Of a stretch of DNA of 64,000 bases, positions 50,517 to 62,340 are shown piece by piece. Source of the stretch: Chondrus crispus (lineage: Eukaryota > Rhodophyta > Florideophyceae > Gigartinales > Gigartinaceae); assembly GCF_000350225.1 (NCBI RefSeq), contig NW_005179353.1:62001-126000 (forward strand), written 5' to 3'. How positions within the stretch are numbered: position 1 is the stretch's first letter; each line of letters opens with the position of its first letter. The position numbers and the translations under genes are program-made. Under the pieces are notes generated by a model. It was not told the DNA's origin. It worked only from the letters and a program-made list of their open reading frames with translations, and ran no database searches.

Positions 50517-53500
50517 CTAAGCCATTCGAGGAGGGTAACCGTCGTGCCTGGATAAGCAGTACAAAATATTCCCCTCCATGATCGAGGCAGTGCAACTCAA
50601 ATTATTCTCTTCGGGTTTAAAACATTGTGTGGTACGGTCACTGTGACAGGCGTGAACTAGTCCAACTCTTCTGACAGAGTCCGTGAGCTTCAAGAATTGA
50701 AATGGCTTGTGGACGTCAACATAAATAAATCCGGAAGTGAACTGGCATTTCTTGACAACAGCGAAAGGTGTCTCTTGATATGCATCCTGCATTTTCATAA
50801 ATGTTTCGATTGCAAAGTAAGCTACGTGCAGCTCATCAATGTAAGCAATTCTTTCATCTTCCGCAGGTGTAGGTACAATTTGCGGTTCGTCATCGAACAC
50901 GAGTGCTTGAAGCGCAGAGCCTTTCGAGAGCATGTGGTGCGGTCTTGAATGCGATGTAACAACTCCAAACCCGTACAGGGTTTTTTTCATTCGACATGCC
51001 TTTTCGAAGAATTTGGGGTCATTGGGACCCGCTTCTACAATGAAGTCGGCAGCAATACAAGTCATAGTCGCATGGAATGGACCTTCAGCATCTACCGTAC
51101 GTTCACTTAGGACCCATTCCGCCCTTCTCGGGTTGTTGTTAATAGTAGTAGATGGAACTCCGAGTACGTGCTTCAACAACCCATTTCTAATAATACTCAA
51201 AGCCTTCTCTGCCTCACCGTTCGTTTTCGTTACATAGTTATGTACGTCTCTTCTTCGTCCGCAAATGAGATTGACCACTGAAGAGATTGCCTTGCCTTCC
51301 ATTTCACAACTGCCGTCTACAGAATAAAGAGCAGATGAATGCCGGTTTTTCCAATCGTTATTAATAATGTGATCCATTCCCTGTATATGGGCGTCATGAC
51401 CGTTGGAATCTGCCATGGCCTGCTTAAGGGGCTGGTGAGCCCATTCGAAAACAAGTTCGGCGAAGTGCTGCACGTGACCCATTGCAGGGATAGAATGCAT
51501 ATAAAGCTCTAGAAACCGATGGATATTCGGCTTGTCCAGCTCTTTCCCCGCCATAGTACTGCTTCGACAAAGGTCATTGCAGTTTCGTATGTACATCTTG
51601 CAATGGCGTTCCAAGTCTTCCATATGCGCCATGCCATCTTCACGATTGTACCTTTTCACCTGCTCCAATCCATCCACATGCAGCTTAGGATACCAGTATG
51701 TCTTGCTGACAAGTTTGCTAAACAAACTGAGGTTCTGTACAATTGAACACAGTGCTTGTTTGGATACATTAGATATTTCTTGAGGGCAGGATAGGTTATC
51801 AACAATCTCTTTGAATACAGGAGAAGCAATCAATAATATCGAAAACGTTGCCGATATGCTTGCCGTGTACATACTATTTGTACTGAAATTGTAGATGCGT
51901 GTCTCAGTTACCAGGCGGTTTGTTCGCAACAAGGAACAGATTAACCCGTCTACCTGCTTTCTTCTAGTCGCGGTAGGAAGGGACTTAAAGGCAAGGGTTA
52001 AAATATTAATTGCGTTACCAGCCAGGAGATGGTCTGGGGCAACAAGCATTGAGCGATACGGGTCAAACCTAGGGTTTGCGACTGGGACGTTGTGTTCGGT
52101 CAGCGGTTTCGTGGTTTTTTTCAACGCGTTCTTCAAATCCTGAGAAAAAGAAACAAAAGGACTTGCTTTCCTTGCTGCATCGTCATTTCCGTTCAGGCCC
52201 AATGCGTTCAGCTCTACATCCGAGATACCAGAGGCTCGTAAGGCCTTCGTTCTTTCTGCATTTCTCGCGAAACATGCGTCTGCGCTGTGAATATCCGTGG
52301 TGTATGCATATCGCGACGCGAGTCCTTTAGGCCCTTTAAATCGCATGAACGAGCAGAGGTTGCATGGTGCTGTGCCATTCACTCCCACCACATCCAGGAC
52401 ATGCCCAACCTCGTGGTAGTCGCTCACGAAACCAACCACATAGGTAAACAGCAGCAAATCCTCCCCATCGGCACTTCTGGCAGGTATACCCTCTGTTGAT
52501 GATTTGACGAGGTCTGCTACTACTTGCTTCAGACCTTCCTTCGTTAACACTCCAGATTCAGTCAGGGCAAGAATACGTACTCGCTCTCTACTACTTCTAC
52601 ATTCCGGAGGATAGTTGAGGGAGAGACAATAGACACCCCCCGCTGAACCCGCTTTAAATCGGAACGGGGAAAATCCATCTGAATATAGTAGGATATGGTC
52701 AACAAATTATTTCCTTCCGTCTTTAAGCTTACCATATGACGGTGAAATTGGGGGTCGGGAGTGTTGAAATGAAAGAGATGGCTGGTTGCCGGCCACCATG
52801 ACGTCCACCACGGAAACCTTCGAAGCTGTATGAAATGAGATGCGTAAAGGATGATCAGCTCCATCGTCTCCAACCTCGCAAGCGAAGGGTATGCACACAA
52901 GCTCAATTTGCTGCCCTCCCTGTGTTGATCTGTTGTGATGCTGAATTAGTACCATGACATAATCCAGCTCAGCACTGATATGTAGAACTGTGCTAATGTC
53001 ACCAGCGCGCCACAGGTCCGTTGTTGGCCGCCGAAATCCCTTCCATGTTCCGTAACGTAACTCCGACCTCGACGCTTCGGTCAGGGGTGGTCCGCCTCTC
53101 CATGACACTACGAGAGAGGTTGTGACAACCCTGAACGTCAATTTGAAACATCTTGGATCTGCTCCGCTACACATATCCAGAGTGCACAATACTTCATGCG
53201 GAAATGGCGGTTCCTTCCGCAAGTGCAAGGTGACCACTCCTCCATCTCCCCTGTACGCAGTGAGCAATGGGCAGGAGGGCGCGGTTTCGTCGCTGGTGCT
53301 GGGAAGGACGTTACGAGCGATGTCCAGAATGAGATCTCTATTTCGAACCATGGGAACGCTTTCGATAGTGGAGAACAGAGCTCCCGAGCTAGGAGAGATG
53401 GAGTCTTTCGCAGCGCCTTTCAGTACATTCCATGTCTCGCGGCACGCCAAGTCCATCAAAGACCAAGATGATGGCAATATGACTTTGAAACGGCTTGAAA

Positions 53501-54308
53501 CTGGCCCAACTCCCTGCAGTGACTGAAGAGTCTGTCTGGAGCCCGATTTCGAAGTATCTAAAATCGCCTCGCATTCCATGCTCATCACAAAACCCCACTC
53601 TCGAAGCAAAGGGGACAGAGTCCGATAAACCGTAGAGTAGTCAGGAAACATTTTCCCCCCCGGCTCGTATTTCTTTAGAAGGTGGTTGAAACAGCTCCGA
53701 AAGATGTTATAACCGGACTTAGAGTACCGAACGGTCCCGGACACAAGTAAAACAGCCATTATATTTTGCCACACGCTAAGCTTCTTATATCCACGACGGA
53801 TCTCCGCAACATCCAACTGCAGTCCTATATCATGATGCATTTCATCTTCCTCGTCCTGTGCACTGAGCCCGACCACCAGTTCATTTGTCGTACCCCTCAC
53901 GTGTTCAAGTACCATATCTACCATGCCACTCATGTCCTGCCCATTCGTTTCATGCATCTCCGCGACTGGAATTTCATCTGCGAACTGCATTTCGTGGACC
54001 ATAGGGGTTCTGAACCCCTCTATAGTCTCAAAACACACATCTTTATGATCTCTATCCTCCGCCTCTGCCATTTCTTCTTCTTTTGTTTCCGCTGCACCCG
54101 CTCCTCGTATTTCATCGCAACCTTTCTCCGCACCCGTACAGTTTTGTGTCGTTCCATCAGCACTGTGTGTTGAGGGAGCGGATGTATCTGCCAGATGAAA
54201 TGTCTCCTCATGATGTTCTCCCCACCGATCGTCGTACGCAATGCGACCCCTTCTTCCCCGACTCCCGACCTGGAACATGTTCCGTCGCTTCCGAATTCTT
54301 TTCTTCAT
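50517..54308 (-). pseudogene. Tnp2-like (CACTA/Plavaka-type) DNA transposase, one internal stop
   Basis: A single frame of about 1,260 codons runs from 54308 to 50517 with only one stop, TAA at 52707-52709. Right after the stop it reads FVDHILLYSDGFSPFRFKAG, then GGVYCLSLNYPPECRSSRER, the block of Tnp2-type transposases. Further on GHVLDVVGVNGTAPCNLCSF matches the zinc-binding CxxC region. The N-terminal 500 residues are specific to this copy (acidic, then KKLSVWQNIMAVLLVSGTVR). The C-terminal part has FEWAHQPLKQAMADSNGHDA. Enzymes of this kind cut and paste the element. I found no CACTA termini or terminal inverted repeats nearby. AAA-TAA-TTT suggests CAA changed to TAA. Confidence 0.65.
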
Positions 54309-54390
54309 TAGCTGTTAGAAGCGAGGAAGACATCGGATGAGAGTGCGATTGGAGCCACCTCATACCAGACTCGTATTTCATGATTGTGAA

Positions 54391-54422
54391 TGTAGTCCAG
54401 GCTGATATCAGCCTGGATTACA
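54391..54422. repeat. 32-bp palindrome
   Basis: CCAGGCTGATATCAGCCTGG forms the perfect 20-bp centre. Flanks TGTAGT and ATTACA extend it with one mismatch. Confidence 0.9.
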
Positions 54423-54603
54423 TGCGTGAATCACACCTGCTAATTGGCTGACTGAAATTCTGTAAACATATTTTGCAGGTCATTGGCTTCCAACTCGAGT
54501 TGCTGTACACCTGTGCTGTGCTTTACGTGTTCATCCCCTGGACAAAACGGAAATGACGTTTTATTGGTGCAGCATCATCCGTTTCGTCGTAAGAACCCAA
54601 TTT

Positions 54604-54706
54604 AGGTCACAACCGGCTCACGTTTATAGCGCTTGAGGATACATTCGAGCTCCAAATGTATTCACGAATCCCTATAAGTACGTTGCACTCATCCCGGTTG
54701 TGACCT
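54604..54706. mobile_element. MITE-like unit with 13-bp terminal inverted repeats
   Basis: AGGTCACAACCGG at 54604-54616 and its reverse complement CCGGTTGTGACCT at 54694-54706 enclose 103 bp without coding sense. The size and perfect inverted ends fit a miniature inverted-repeat element. A clear target duplication was not seen. Confidence 0.5.
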
Positions 54707-54803
54707 TAAGCCCAAAACATCCATGAGCAGCGTGATACCAACGCCGTAGTGCCGCCACCCTCCCAGTGGATGAGATCCGCAATGTGCTATCAACATTGAG
54801 CTT

Positions 54804-54873
54804 CCATCACCGCAGGCGACACGATCCACAGTGAGTTACCATCACCGCAGGCGACACAATCCACAGTGAGATA
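54804..54873. repeat. Tandem duplication, two 35-bp units
   Basis: Both units open CCATCACCGCAGGCGACAC and differ at two positions. Confidence 0.9.
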
Positions 54874-55097
54874 CTAACGAAACTTCACAACTATCCCGTA
54901 CGTGATATGATCCTCCTAGTGCCACGGAACAGAGGGACCAACCGCCGGCAAAAGTCAACAACCTGAAAGTGCTGCGAATTTCAGGGGCACAGCTAACAGG
55001 CTCTACCCCCCAAAAACCGCCATCTGCGGCAGGACGAAGACGACTATCCGCAGCCATGTCGATGAAAAACATCCTCAGGCATGACGAAGACGATCAT

Positions 55098-55124
55098 CGA
55101 CAGACACAACTGTTGTGTCTGTCG
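55098..55124. repeat. Hairpin with perfect 12-bp stem
   Basis: CGACAGACACAA, loop CTG, TTGTGTCTGTCG. Confidence 0.9.
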
Positions 55125-55239
55125 CAGCTGCATCAATATTGATAATACATGTAGGTACTGGCCTATGAAACGCTTGTTTTCACATCCACCAACAGTGTCG
55201 TCAGGCAGCGATTCCGTTATCATTCCTTACATTTAGTTT

Positions 55240-56030
55240 AGTGCTTTACAACCATTGCAAATGTAGTCCCCAAAACATTACATTACCAATTCCTAAACAC
55301 TACAAATGTCGTCCAGCAACATTATATTGTCGTCTCAGAACAAGTATCAACTACCATCCAAAACCAATATAAGTATTACTTCTGAAAACCACGATTATAG
55401 TGTTCACGAACGATACGTTTATTGCTATTCCGACATATTACATGTAACGTGCACAGAACGATGAAAGTAATAATTCAAAATATTACTAATATATATTGTC
55501 GTTGGACAACATTACCAGTGTTTATTCGAACGTTATATTTCACGTTTCTGTACGATATAAGTAATAGTACAATTAATGAATATTTTATATTGTCGTTGGA
55601 CAATGTTTAAAGTGTTTCAAGGAACATTATATTTAACGTTTCTGCACGTTGCATTTAGTGCCATCTAATATAATTATATATAGTGTGCTGAAATGATTCA
55701 TTTATCGTTTCCACAGACAGTGCCTATAATGTTCACATACGCTACGTATAGTGTTTCAATAACACATTATAAGTAACGTCCATTGTTGATGTTTTAATGT
55801 TTACAATGACATTATATCTATTGTTCACGGCTGATGCAAGTGGTACCCGAATTCTGATGTTTTCATCGTACACGGACGTTTTATTATCATTCCTGGAATG
55901 CTGATGTATTGTTGCCCGGACAATACTATTCTGGTACCCCTAAAACGTATCGTCCAAAAACATTACATATATCATGACACGATATTACTTTAATGTTTCG
56001 GAATACTACAAGTATTGTTGTTCCTGGTAC
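55240..56030. repeat. AT-rich degenerate repeat array 2
   Basis: Two clear 94-bp units start at 55497 and 55591 (TGTCGTTGGACAA, then GAACRTTATATTT and ACGTTTCTG). Each is made of shorter imperfect units of about 24-31 bp around GAACATTATA...AACGTTTC. It resembles 36640-36925 and, like it, lies next to a tyrosine-recombinase-element fragment. Confidence 0.65.
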
Positions 56031-56400
56031 TTTGCCTCTGCAGTGTAGTGGAAGTTGCTCCGTATCGTCCAGGAGGCTATTTTCCATGGTGGGGCTGGCA
56101 GGTGCTGTGGTGGCCATAATGGGGGTAGATAGACGTCTGGCGCGTGAAAAAGCTGAAACGTTCCAATTTCCTTGAGGCGATGACACCACGACTGAGCGGG
56201 CCACCACGGGGTGACCAGTAGGCCTCCCGCCGATTCCTGAATGATCTTCTCCACGACGAGTGGGATGAGCTTGAGCGGTGGGTTCCAGAAGTTGACCGTC
56301 TGCCCCCAATGTTGCTGTAGCGCATCGATTCCTGAGAATCCCGGTGAGCGGTAGCGGCTGTTGAACCGGCGGCAGATCGTTGATTCTTGATCTGCAAACC
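56006..56400 (-). pseudogene. DIRS/Ngaro-like reverse transcriptase/RNase H fragment
   Basis: On the minus strand NFWNPPLKLIPLVVEKIIQE and SAGGLLVTPWWPAQSWCHRL read continuously across two short frames. In DIRS and Ngaro elements the RT-RNase H part ends with a similar block (a WP-S/A-Q-P/S-W motif). The fragment is cut off at about 56400, where the family-A gypsy sequence starts, and on the other side by the AT-rich array. The identification is by motif resemblance. Confidence 0.5.
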
Positions 56401-56404
56401 GGTC

Positions 56405-57669
56405 GATTGTTGCAACACGTTCACAGGTGACGACGGGGTCCTTGTGTTGGACTTTTTGGCAAAGTTAGTTCAGGAGTTTGATACTCAAGAAATGAACGAG
56501 GGGCAAGCAATCCGCTTGTTGCGCGAATTTCTAAGCGGCATCGCCTTGAGACAGTACACTTCTGTGTCTCAGACGGCCGGGTCCCATCACGGAAAAGTGT
56601 CTGTTGGGCCAGAGGCCGTACAGTGGTTGATAAGGAGTTTCGCAACCAGCGAGGCGATCCTTCAAGCCGTGCTCTCATTGCGAGAAGTTCAGCGAAGGCC
56701 GTCTGAAGACGAGATGGAGTTTTACATTCGCCTAACAGACGCGAGTAATCGCTGTGGGAATGTTTATTCTATGGAGGAGGAGATGACCATTTTCATCGAG
56801 GGGCTTGATGCCAGTATTAAGCCCATGGTCTCGCAGTATCGACAAGATAACCGAGATGTCTCATTTTTGAGATTGGTATATTACGCAAAGGCGCATGGCT
56901 CGGCGAGCCGCGCCAAGGACAAAACGACCAAGAAGGTCACGATTCAGACGCCGTCGACGTTCAGGGCGGGGAAGAAGCCAAGGGCTTCTTATCCCGGTCG
57001 TAAAGGTCACGCCGCCGTCCACTTAGCCGAGTCAAGCTCCGCGTCAGGTGAACGCGGTGCGCACGGAAGCAGCGAGAATCATTATGAAGGAGCATTGGTA
57101 GCCGAAGGCAATTTTATTAAGCCATCAGAGGCCTACGGACACGAGGACTACGGGGCAAGCGGGTCGTCAACTTTACCAACGCTCACATACACGACGGGGT
57201 CGTTTTCAGAGCGCACGGATCCCGTGATGATGTTCCGGGGGCGCGGCCACACGCCGGCGCCGCGTATTCCGACGGAAGACAAGGGTACAACGTTTCGAAC
57301 GCCAGGCTGGATGGGAAGGCCGCAGCATCAAGGAGGGCCGCTGGCCCGTGGAGGACCTAGGCCGCAATATCCCGTCAAGGGAACGGACTGGTGTGCTATC
57401 ACTGTTACGAAAAGAGGCACGCCGCACCAACATGCATTCTTTCCCTCCGGGAAATGCACCGAGTTTTGGGAAATTATGAGGCGTTGTCTCCAATGGAGAG
57501 GTTAGGGATACCATCGACGAGTTATCTGAAGGTCAAGAATTGGTTCGATTCGCGGACGGTGAGCACGCCGAGTGCTTCAACGCCGAGGCCGAACCAACCC
57601 TTCAGAGGGCCCGCCGCGGGGCCGGCGTCGTCGGACGTGAGAAGGAACCCGCCGCCGCAGGGAAACTAG
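56405..57669 (+). pseudogene. gag of A2, 5' truncated and frameshifted
   Basis: 56405-57505 carries the capsid-like part (GQAIRLLREFLSGIALRQYT; SLREVQRRPSEDEMEFYIRL). A frame change near 57390 leads to 57391-57669 with the knuckle CYHCYEKRHAAPTC and the end RRNPPPQGN. The order and sequence follow A1 gag. The first coding block joins foreign DIRS-like sequence at about 56400. Confidence 0.88.
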
Positions 57670-57704
57670 AGAGGGGAATCTGGCATGAGTCACGAGAGGC
57701 GTAG

Positions 57705-58869
57705 GTTCAACGTACTGCGTCCGGGACTCAGTCCCGTTCCCCGTCTCTAGCAAAAAGGGAAGGCCTCGACGAGGAGGTAGTTGAAATAGTGCGTAAGCCG
57801 AAGGAGCCGACTGTTGTCAAGAAAATCCTAAGTCGAGACAAGGATCGTCCGATGGATCAAATTCGTATGCCCTGGTACAGGGTTAAGCGACAAGAATGTC
57901 CTGAAAAGATTTTGGTCCTCGCGAGAAAAAAATACAAAGTTTACGCGGACATTGGACCAACGGTCGGATTGATGAGTCGAGTGTTGTCCGTGTTGGACAC
58001 ACGTGCCGGACCGAATTTGGTTTGGAGGTCGGAACTTCCTGCAGGAATGGAAATTGGTGTCCTACGGACCGACCCAAGACGTTGGCGACGCGAACAATAA
58101 GCCACTCCGGACTCTCGGCACAATTAAAGTGCTTGTGAGGCTTGGAAGATTTGTGGCCGCAGCCGAGTTTATTGTATGCGAAAAACCAGCAGTCCCGCTA
58201 ATTCTAGGCGCGGACTACTGTGACTGGTTTGTGGAAGCAATTTATCCAAGGAAGAAAACGGTTGAGTTGGCGGATTTCTCGTAGGTTCCGATAATTAGGC
58301 GGTTCTCGACGAGAAAAGGGAAGAATAATCTCGTCCCCGGAGAGGACGAGAATGATGGAAAGGGGGAGCGAATTTCCCCTAGGGTGAAGATGGCAAGAGC
58401 CATGACCATTGAGCCATGGACGCAACACGTAGTCGAATGCACCTCGAAGAGGACTGGCTTGGTCCTCGTTCAACCCTACGCACCCCTATACGACAAACAC
58501 GGACTGGTAAGCACCAACGGTGTAGTTCAGGTCGAGCCTGACAAACCTTTTAGATTGCTTGTAGGGAATTTTAGAAATTACCCTGTCAGGGTTCAAAAAG
58601 GCCAAGTGGTGGCGGAACTACTACCTCACCCGAGCGCCCTATTCAAGAGCAATTCCACCATTGGTGAGGAACTTGGAATTCAAGAAAGGGACGAGGAAAA
58701 ACTTACTAATTACACCCCGCCGCCTACGGGCGAGAGAAGGTGCGAACCGTCGCAACAAGATCGCGAGGACCAGCAAGGAGAACGGGAGGAGGGACTCTCC
58801 GCGACGGCAACTACGAAGCCAGAACGCCGGATTGAGCCTCCCCGCCGGACGTGGAGGAGCTCGACTTGA
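57705..58869 (+). pseudogene. Protease region of A2, active site changed
   Basis: Pol opens in the -1 frame relative to gag. The protease core reads VLDTRAGPNLV: the glycine of DTGA is Arg, which should abolish activity. A frame change near 58050 leads to ILGADYCDWFVEAIYPRKKT, then TAG at 58282-58284 where A1 has Glu. 58384-58869 carries the linker to RT (VEPDKPFRLLVGNFRNYPV). Confidence 0.82.
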
Positions 58870-61682
58870 GCCACGTGCCGGACCGGCTGCGCGAAAGATT
58901 CCGTCGGATGTTGAAAAAATATTCCTGCATGTGGGATGGGACCTTTGGTGAGATCAACACCACGGTCCACCGGATTGAACTGGCCCCGGATACAAGGCCA
59001 ATTGCGCAAGCCCCGTATCGGGCCGGGCCTAAAGCCCGCGAAGTAGAAGATCCAGAAGTACAGAAAATGTTAGAAGCAGGAATAAAATCGAACCGGCGCA
59101 GTCAGAATGGGCGTCGCCCGCTTTATTAGTGCCGAAGCCGGACGAATCGATGCGCTTTTGCGTAGACTACCGCAGGTTAAACGCAGTAACGGTGAAGTAC
59201 ACGTACCCATTACCGAGCATGGATGAGTGTCTGGACTCGCTTGGGCACACCAAGGTTTTCTCCGCGTTGGGCGCGATCTCGGGATATTGGCAGATGCCTA
59301 TCCCTGAATGCGACCGCGACAAGAATGCATTTTCGTGTCACTCAGGTCTGTATCGCTTCTCAAGAAATCCCTTCGGGCTTACCAACGCGCCGGCGACGTT
59401 TCAGAGAGCCATGGATATACTGCTCTCTCCGTTTCCGATGGAAGTCGTGTCTGGTGTATTTGGATAATATCATCATCTTCAACAAGTCTTCGGAAGAACA
59501 TATTGTTCATGTTGATGAAATACTGTCTGTATTGGAGAAGGCAGCTGTGAAGCTCAAGCTTCGCAAGTGCGAATTTTTCGTGGAAAAGATCAAATACCTG
59601 GGCCATGTCGTTCGGCCAGGTACATTGGAGGTTGATGCCGCTCGCACCGCGGCGTTGGAACAAGTGAGGTACCCTCAAACGCAGACCCAGCTAAGAAGCC
59701 TCTTGGGACTCTGTAATGTGTACCGTCGGTTTGTCTCACATTACGCAAAAATCGCGCATCCGCTCAATCAATTATTGAGGAAAGGACAACCGGTCCAGTT
59801 GGAACGATTCGACGAACCGTTCGAAAGAGATTTTCATAAGCTCAAGGACGCCATCTTGGCCCCGCCGGTGTTGGCGTTGCCGAAGAAGGACCTACCCTAC
59901 TCGGTAGATACCGATGCAAGCGACTATCAAATCGGCGCTGCATTATTTCAAACGCATCCGGATGCGCAACGTAAACCCATCGTGTTCTTTTCAAGAACGT
60001 TAGCCGCAGCCGAGAGAAACTATTCTGTATCAGAAAAAGAATGTCTAGCGGTAATTTGGGCCGTACAGACTCTAAGGCCATATCTATATGGCGAGCACTT
60101 CATTGTGCACACCGAACATGCCTCATTGAGGTGGTTGATGAACGTAACCGCCCCCAGCAGGAGATTAATCCGATGGAGGCTCCGCCTCTCGGAATTTGAT
60201 TTCGAAATCAAGTACAAGAAGGGCAAGGCTAAGAGCCAAGCTGATGCCCTGTCAAGATTACGCACCGCAGAAAAAACTGTCGACGAAATCGACGACGAAA
60301 TCCCATGCTTTATGGCGGAACCGGCCGAGGGTACAGTGGAGGACGAAGACAGTTTTGACGCGTTAGACGACATCCTCGCTCTTGAGGGGCGGACTGCCAC
60401 CGATCGCCTCGATAAATTCCAAGCTGTCACTCCAGAGGAGCTCATTTGCGAGCAAGCCGTCGACCCCTTCTGCAACCGCATCAAGGAAGAAATGGAAGCC
60501 AGAAAAGTGAGAACATTCAGCATGGAGACCGAGGAACTCGAAGGAACTCTATGCCGTACTGCGGCAGAGTTTGTACAAGTGGTGATACCACAATCGTTAA
60601 GGGACAGCGTCCTAGGCTTAAGCCATTACGCAAAATTGGCAGGACACCCGGGAGGCAGGAAACTTTACAAGACCTTGAGAAGATATTTTTATTGGCCTAC
60701 GATGGCCCTAGACTGCTACGCAGTCGCGAAGAATTGCGCCGCATGTACGCGGGAAAGGGTGATGCTAAGAAGAAACACGAAGGAAATGAAGCTGTTCACG
60801 TCCAAAGCTCCGCTGGAGTTTGGCGCCATCGACATCCTCGGCGAGCTAATTACAACTAAACGAAGAAATCAGTATATTCTCGTGATCAGCGATCGATACT
60901 CGAAACTGATACGAACCGTACCGTTGAAGAAGATATCAGCTGCGCACATCGCACAAGCCTTCCTTCACCATTGGGTATTCGTGTACGGACCGCCTGTCAA
61001 GCTGCTGTCCGACAATGGAACACAGTTCGCGGCCCGGTTCTTTCAGAACGTCTGTGGAATTCTCGGCATATGCAATGTGTTCACGACTACGTACCACCCG
61101 CAAGCCAACGGCCAAGTTGAGAGGTTTAACTGCACGCTGACTTCCGCGTTGCGAAAATACGTTGGAGAGCATCCCAAGGACTGGGACCTATTTAGCGACG
61201 CTGTGACGTTCGCATACAACACGCAAGTTCATCTAACTACGAACATCGCGTCCTTCGAGCTGATGTCAGCTCGGGCGCCGAGAAGCATTGCGTTACAAGC
61301 ACAGCCAAGTTTGGAAAGATTTCGCTCGAATCGAGCGTACTACCTGAAATGGCAGTCGTGGTTGGAAAGCCTGATGAAAGGCGCTGATAAGAGCTTGCGG
61401 AAAGAACAAGCGCGCTACAAGCGAAACTTTGACGCACGGCTCCGCAAACCGAGGTATGACATCCCTTCAGGATCATACGTATTCCTTCGGAAAGAGCAAG
61501 GCACGACAACCGAGCCGAAACATAAGTTGGCACAGGTGGCTACGGGTCTGTATCATGTGAGGGCGTTAACTGAGAATACGGTCGTCATTGCCATCGGCGA
61601 CCAAGAAGAGCACGTGTCGCGAGATCGAGTCGAATTAGCCCCTAGTCCCATGGACTACACGCCGATAATCGGGCTACGGTAA
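58851..61682 (+). pseudogene. RT, RNase H and integrase of A2; RT active site lost, RNase H and integrase open
   Basis: 58851-59467 holds the RT start in two frames; motif A reads FSALGAISGYW, with Gly in place of the catalytic Asp. After a frame change near 59440 one open frame runs to 61682. Motif C reads VYLDNIIIFNK, so the second Asp is Asn. RNase H (DTDASDYQIGAALFQT; HTEHASLRWLMNV), the integrase zinc finger (HYAKLAGHPGGRKLY, KNCAACTRER) and DDE core (AIDILGEL, LSDNGTQFAARFF, QVERFNCTL) are uninterrupted. TAA at 61680-61682 replaces a CAA present in A1. The RT is dead on two catalytic residues. Confidence 0.92.
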
Positions 61683-61760
61683 GCGCTACAGTTCCTCAGT
61701 CGAGAAGGGGAACGAGAAGAACCCGCCGCGCAAGCGAAGAATAAGACGGATGACGGACCG

Positions 61761-62099
61761 TTGGTAAATCAGGAAGCTGCGCACATCTCGCCAGATCTAC
61801 AAGAGATAGGAGGTTCGGAAGAGCAGGAGGAGGATAAGTCGCTGGCTCTTCGGAAGGAGGAAGGACAGTTGGGCACGCAGGAAGAAGGAGCCGTGAGTCA
61901 GGAGTATGTGATCGACAAGATCGTGGACCACGGCTACGACGAGGAGAAATTAATTCTCAAGGTGAGGTGGTATGGGTATACCATCGAGGACGAAACGTGG
62001 GAACCTATTGAGCAAATCCCCCGCAGCGCGACACTCACATATTTCCGAAGGAAAAGGCTACCCTTACCCGCGCAAGCGTCGCACGCACAACCGGGATAG
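61761..62099 (+). pseudogene. Chromodomain of A2
   Basis: In the same frame as the integrase and separated from it only by the TAA at 61680 and a charged linker (EEQEEDKSLALRKEEGQLG). It reads SQEYVIDKIVDHGYDEEK, KVRWYGYTIEDETWEPIEQI and a basic end. It is the chromodomain as in A1. Confidence 0.88.
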
Positions 62100-62340
62100 C
62101 CATTGTAAATAGAATTAGTAGGTTAGAGACAACAGAGAGGTCAGAACTTCGAGGAAGGAACGCATCTACGAGGTTCGCAGATAAGGAGTATGAAGGAAAG
62201 GAGAGCAAAGCAGAGAAGCGAAACTATATCCCTGGATGAGGCATTGAGCCTCTCGGAAAACACACACGCCTCATCACGGTACGCACGAGAAATGACGTTT
62301 CGAACGGGCGATCTGTTCTCGTGGAGTATGATGTAATCAA

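Larger units (their letters stand above)
56405..62340 (+). mobile_element. Ty3/gypsy element A2, 5' truncated, plus strand
   Basis: Homology to A1 starts abruptly in gag (TFTGDDGVLVLDFLAKLVQE at 56408) with no LTR before it, so the 5' LTR, primer-binding site and extra frame are missing. Gag, protease, RT, RNase H, integrase and chromodomain follow in order. The 3' end is uncertain: A1 homology fades near 62340 and no LTR tip TGTAGTGCAAT is seen before 64000. Confidence 0.9.
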
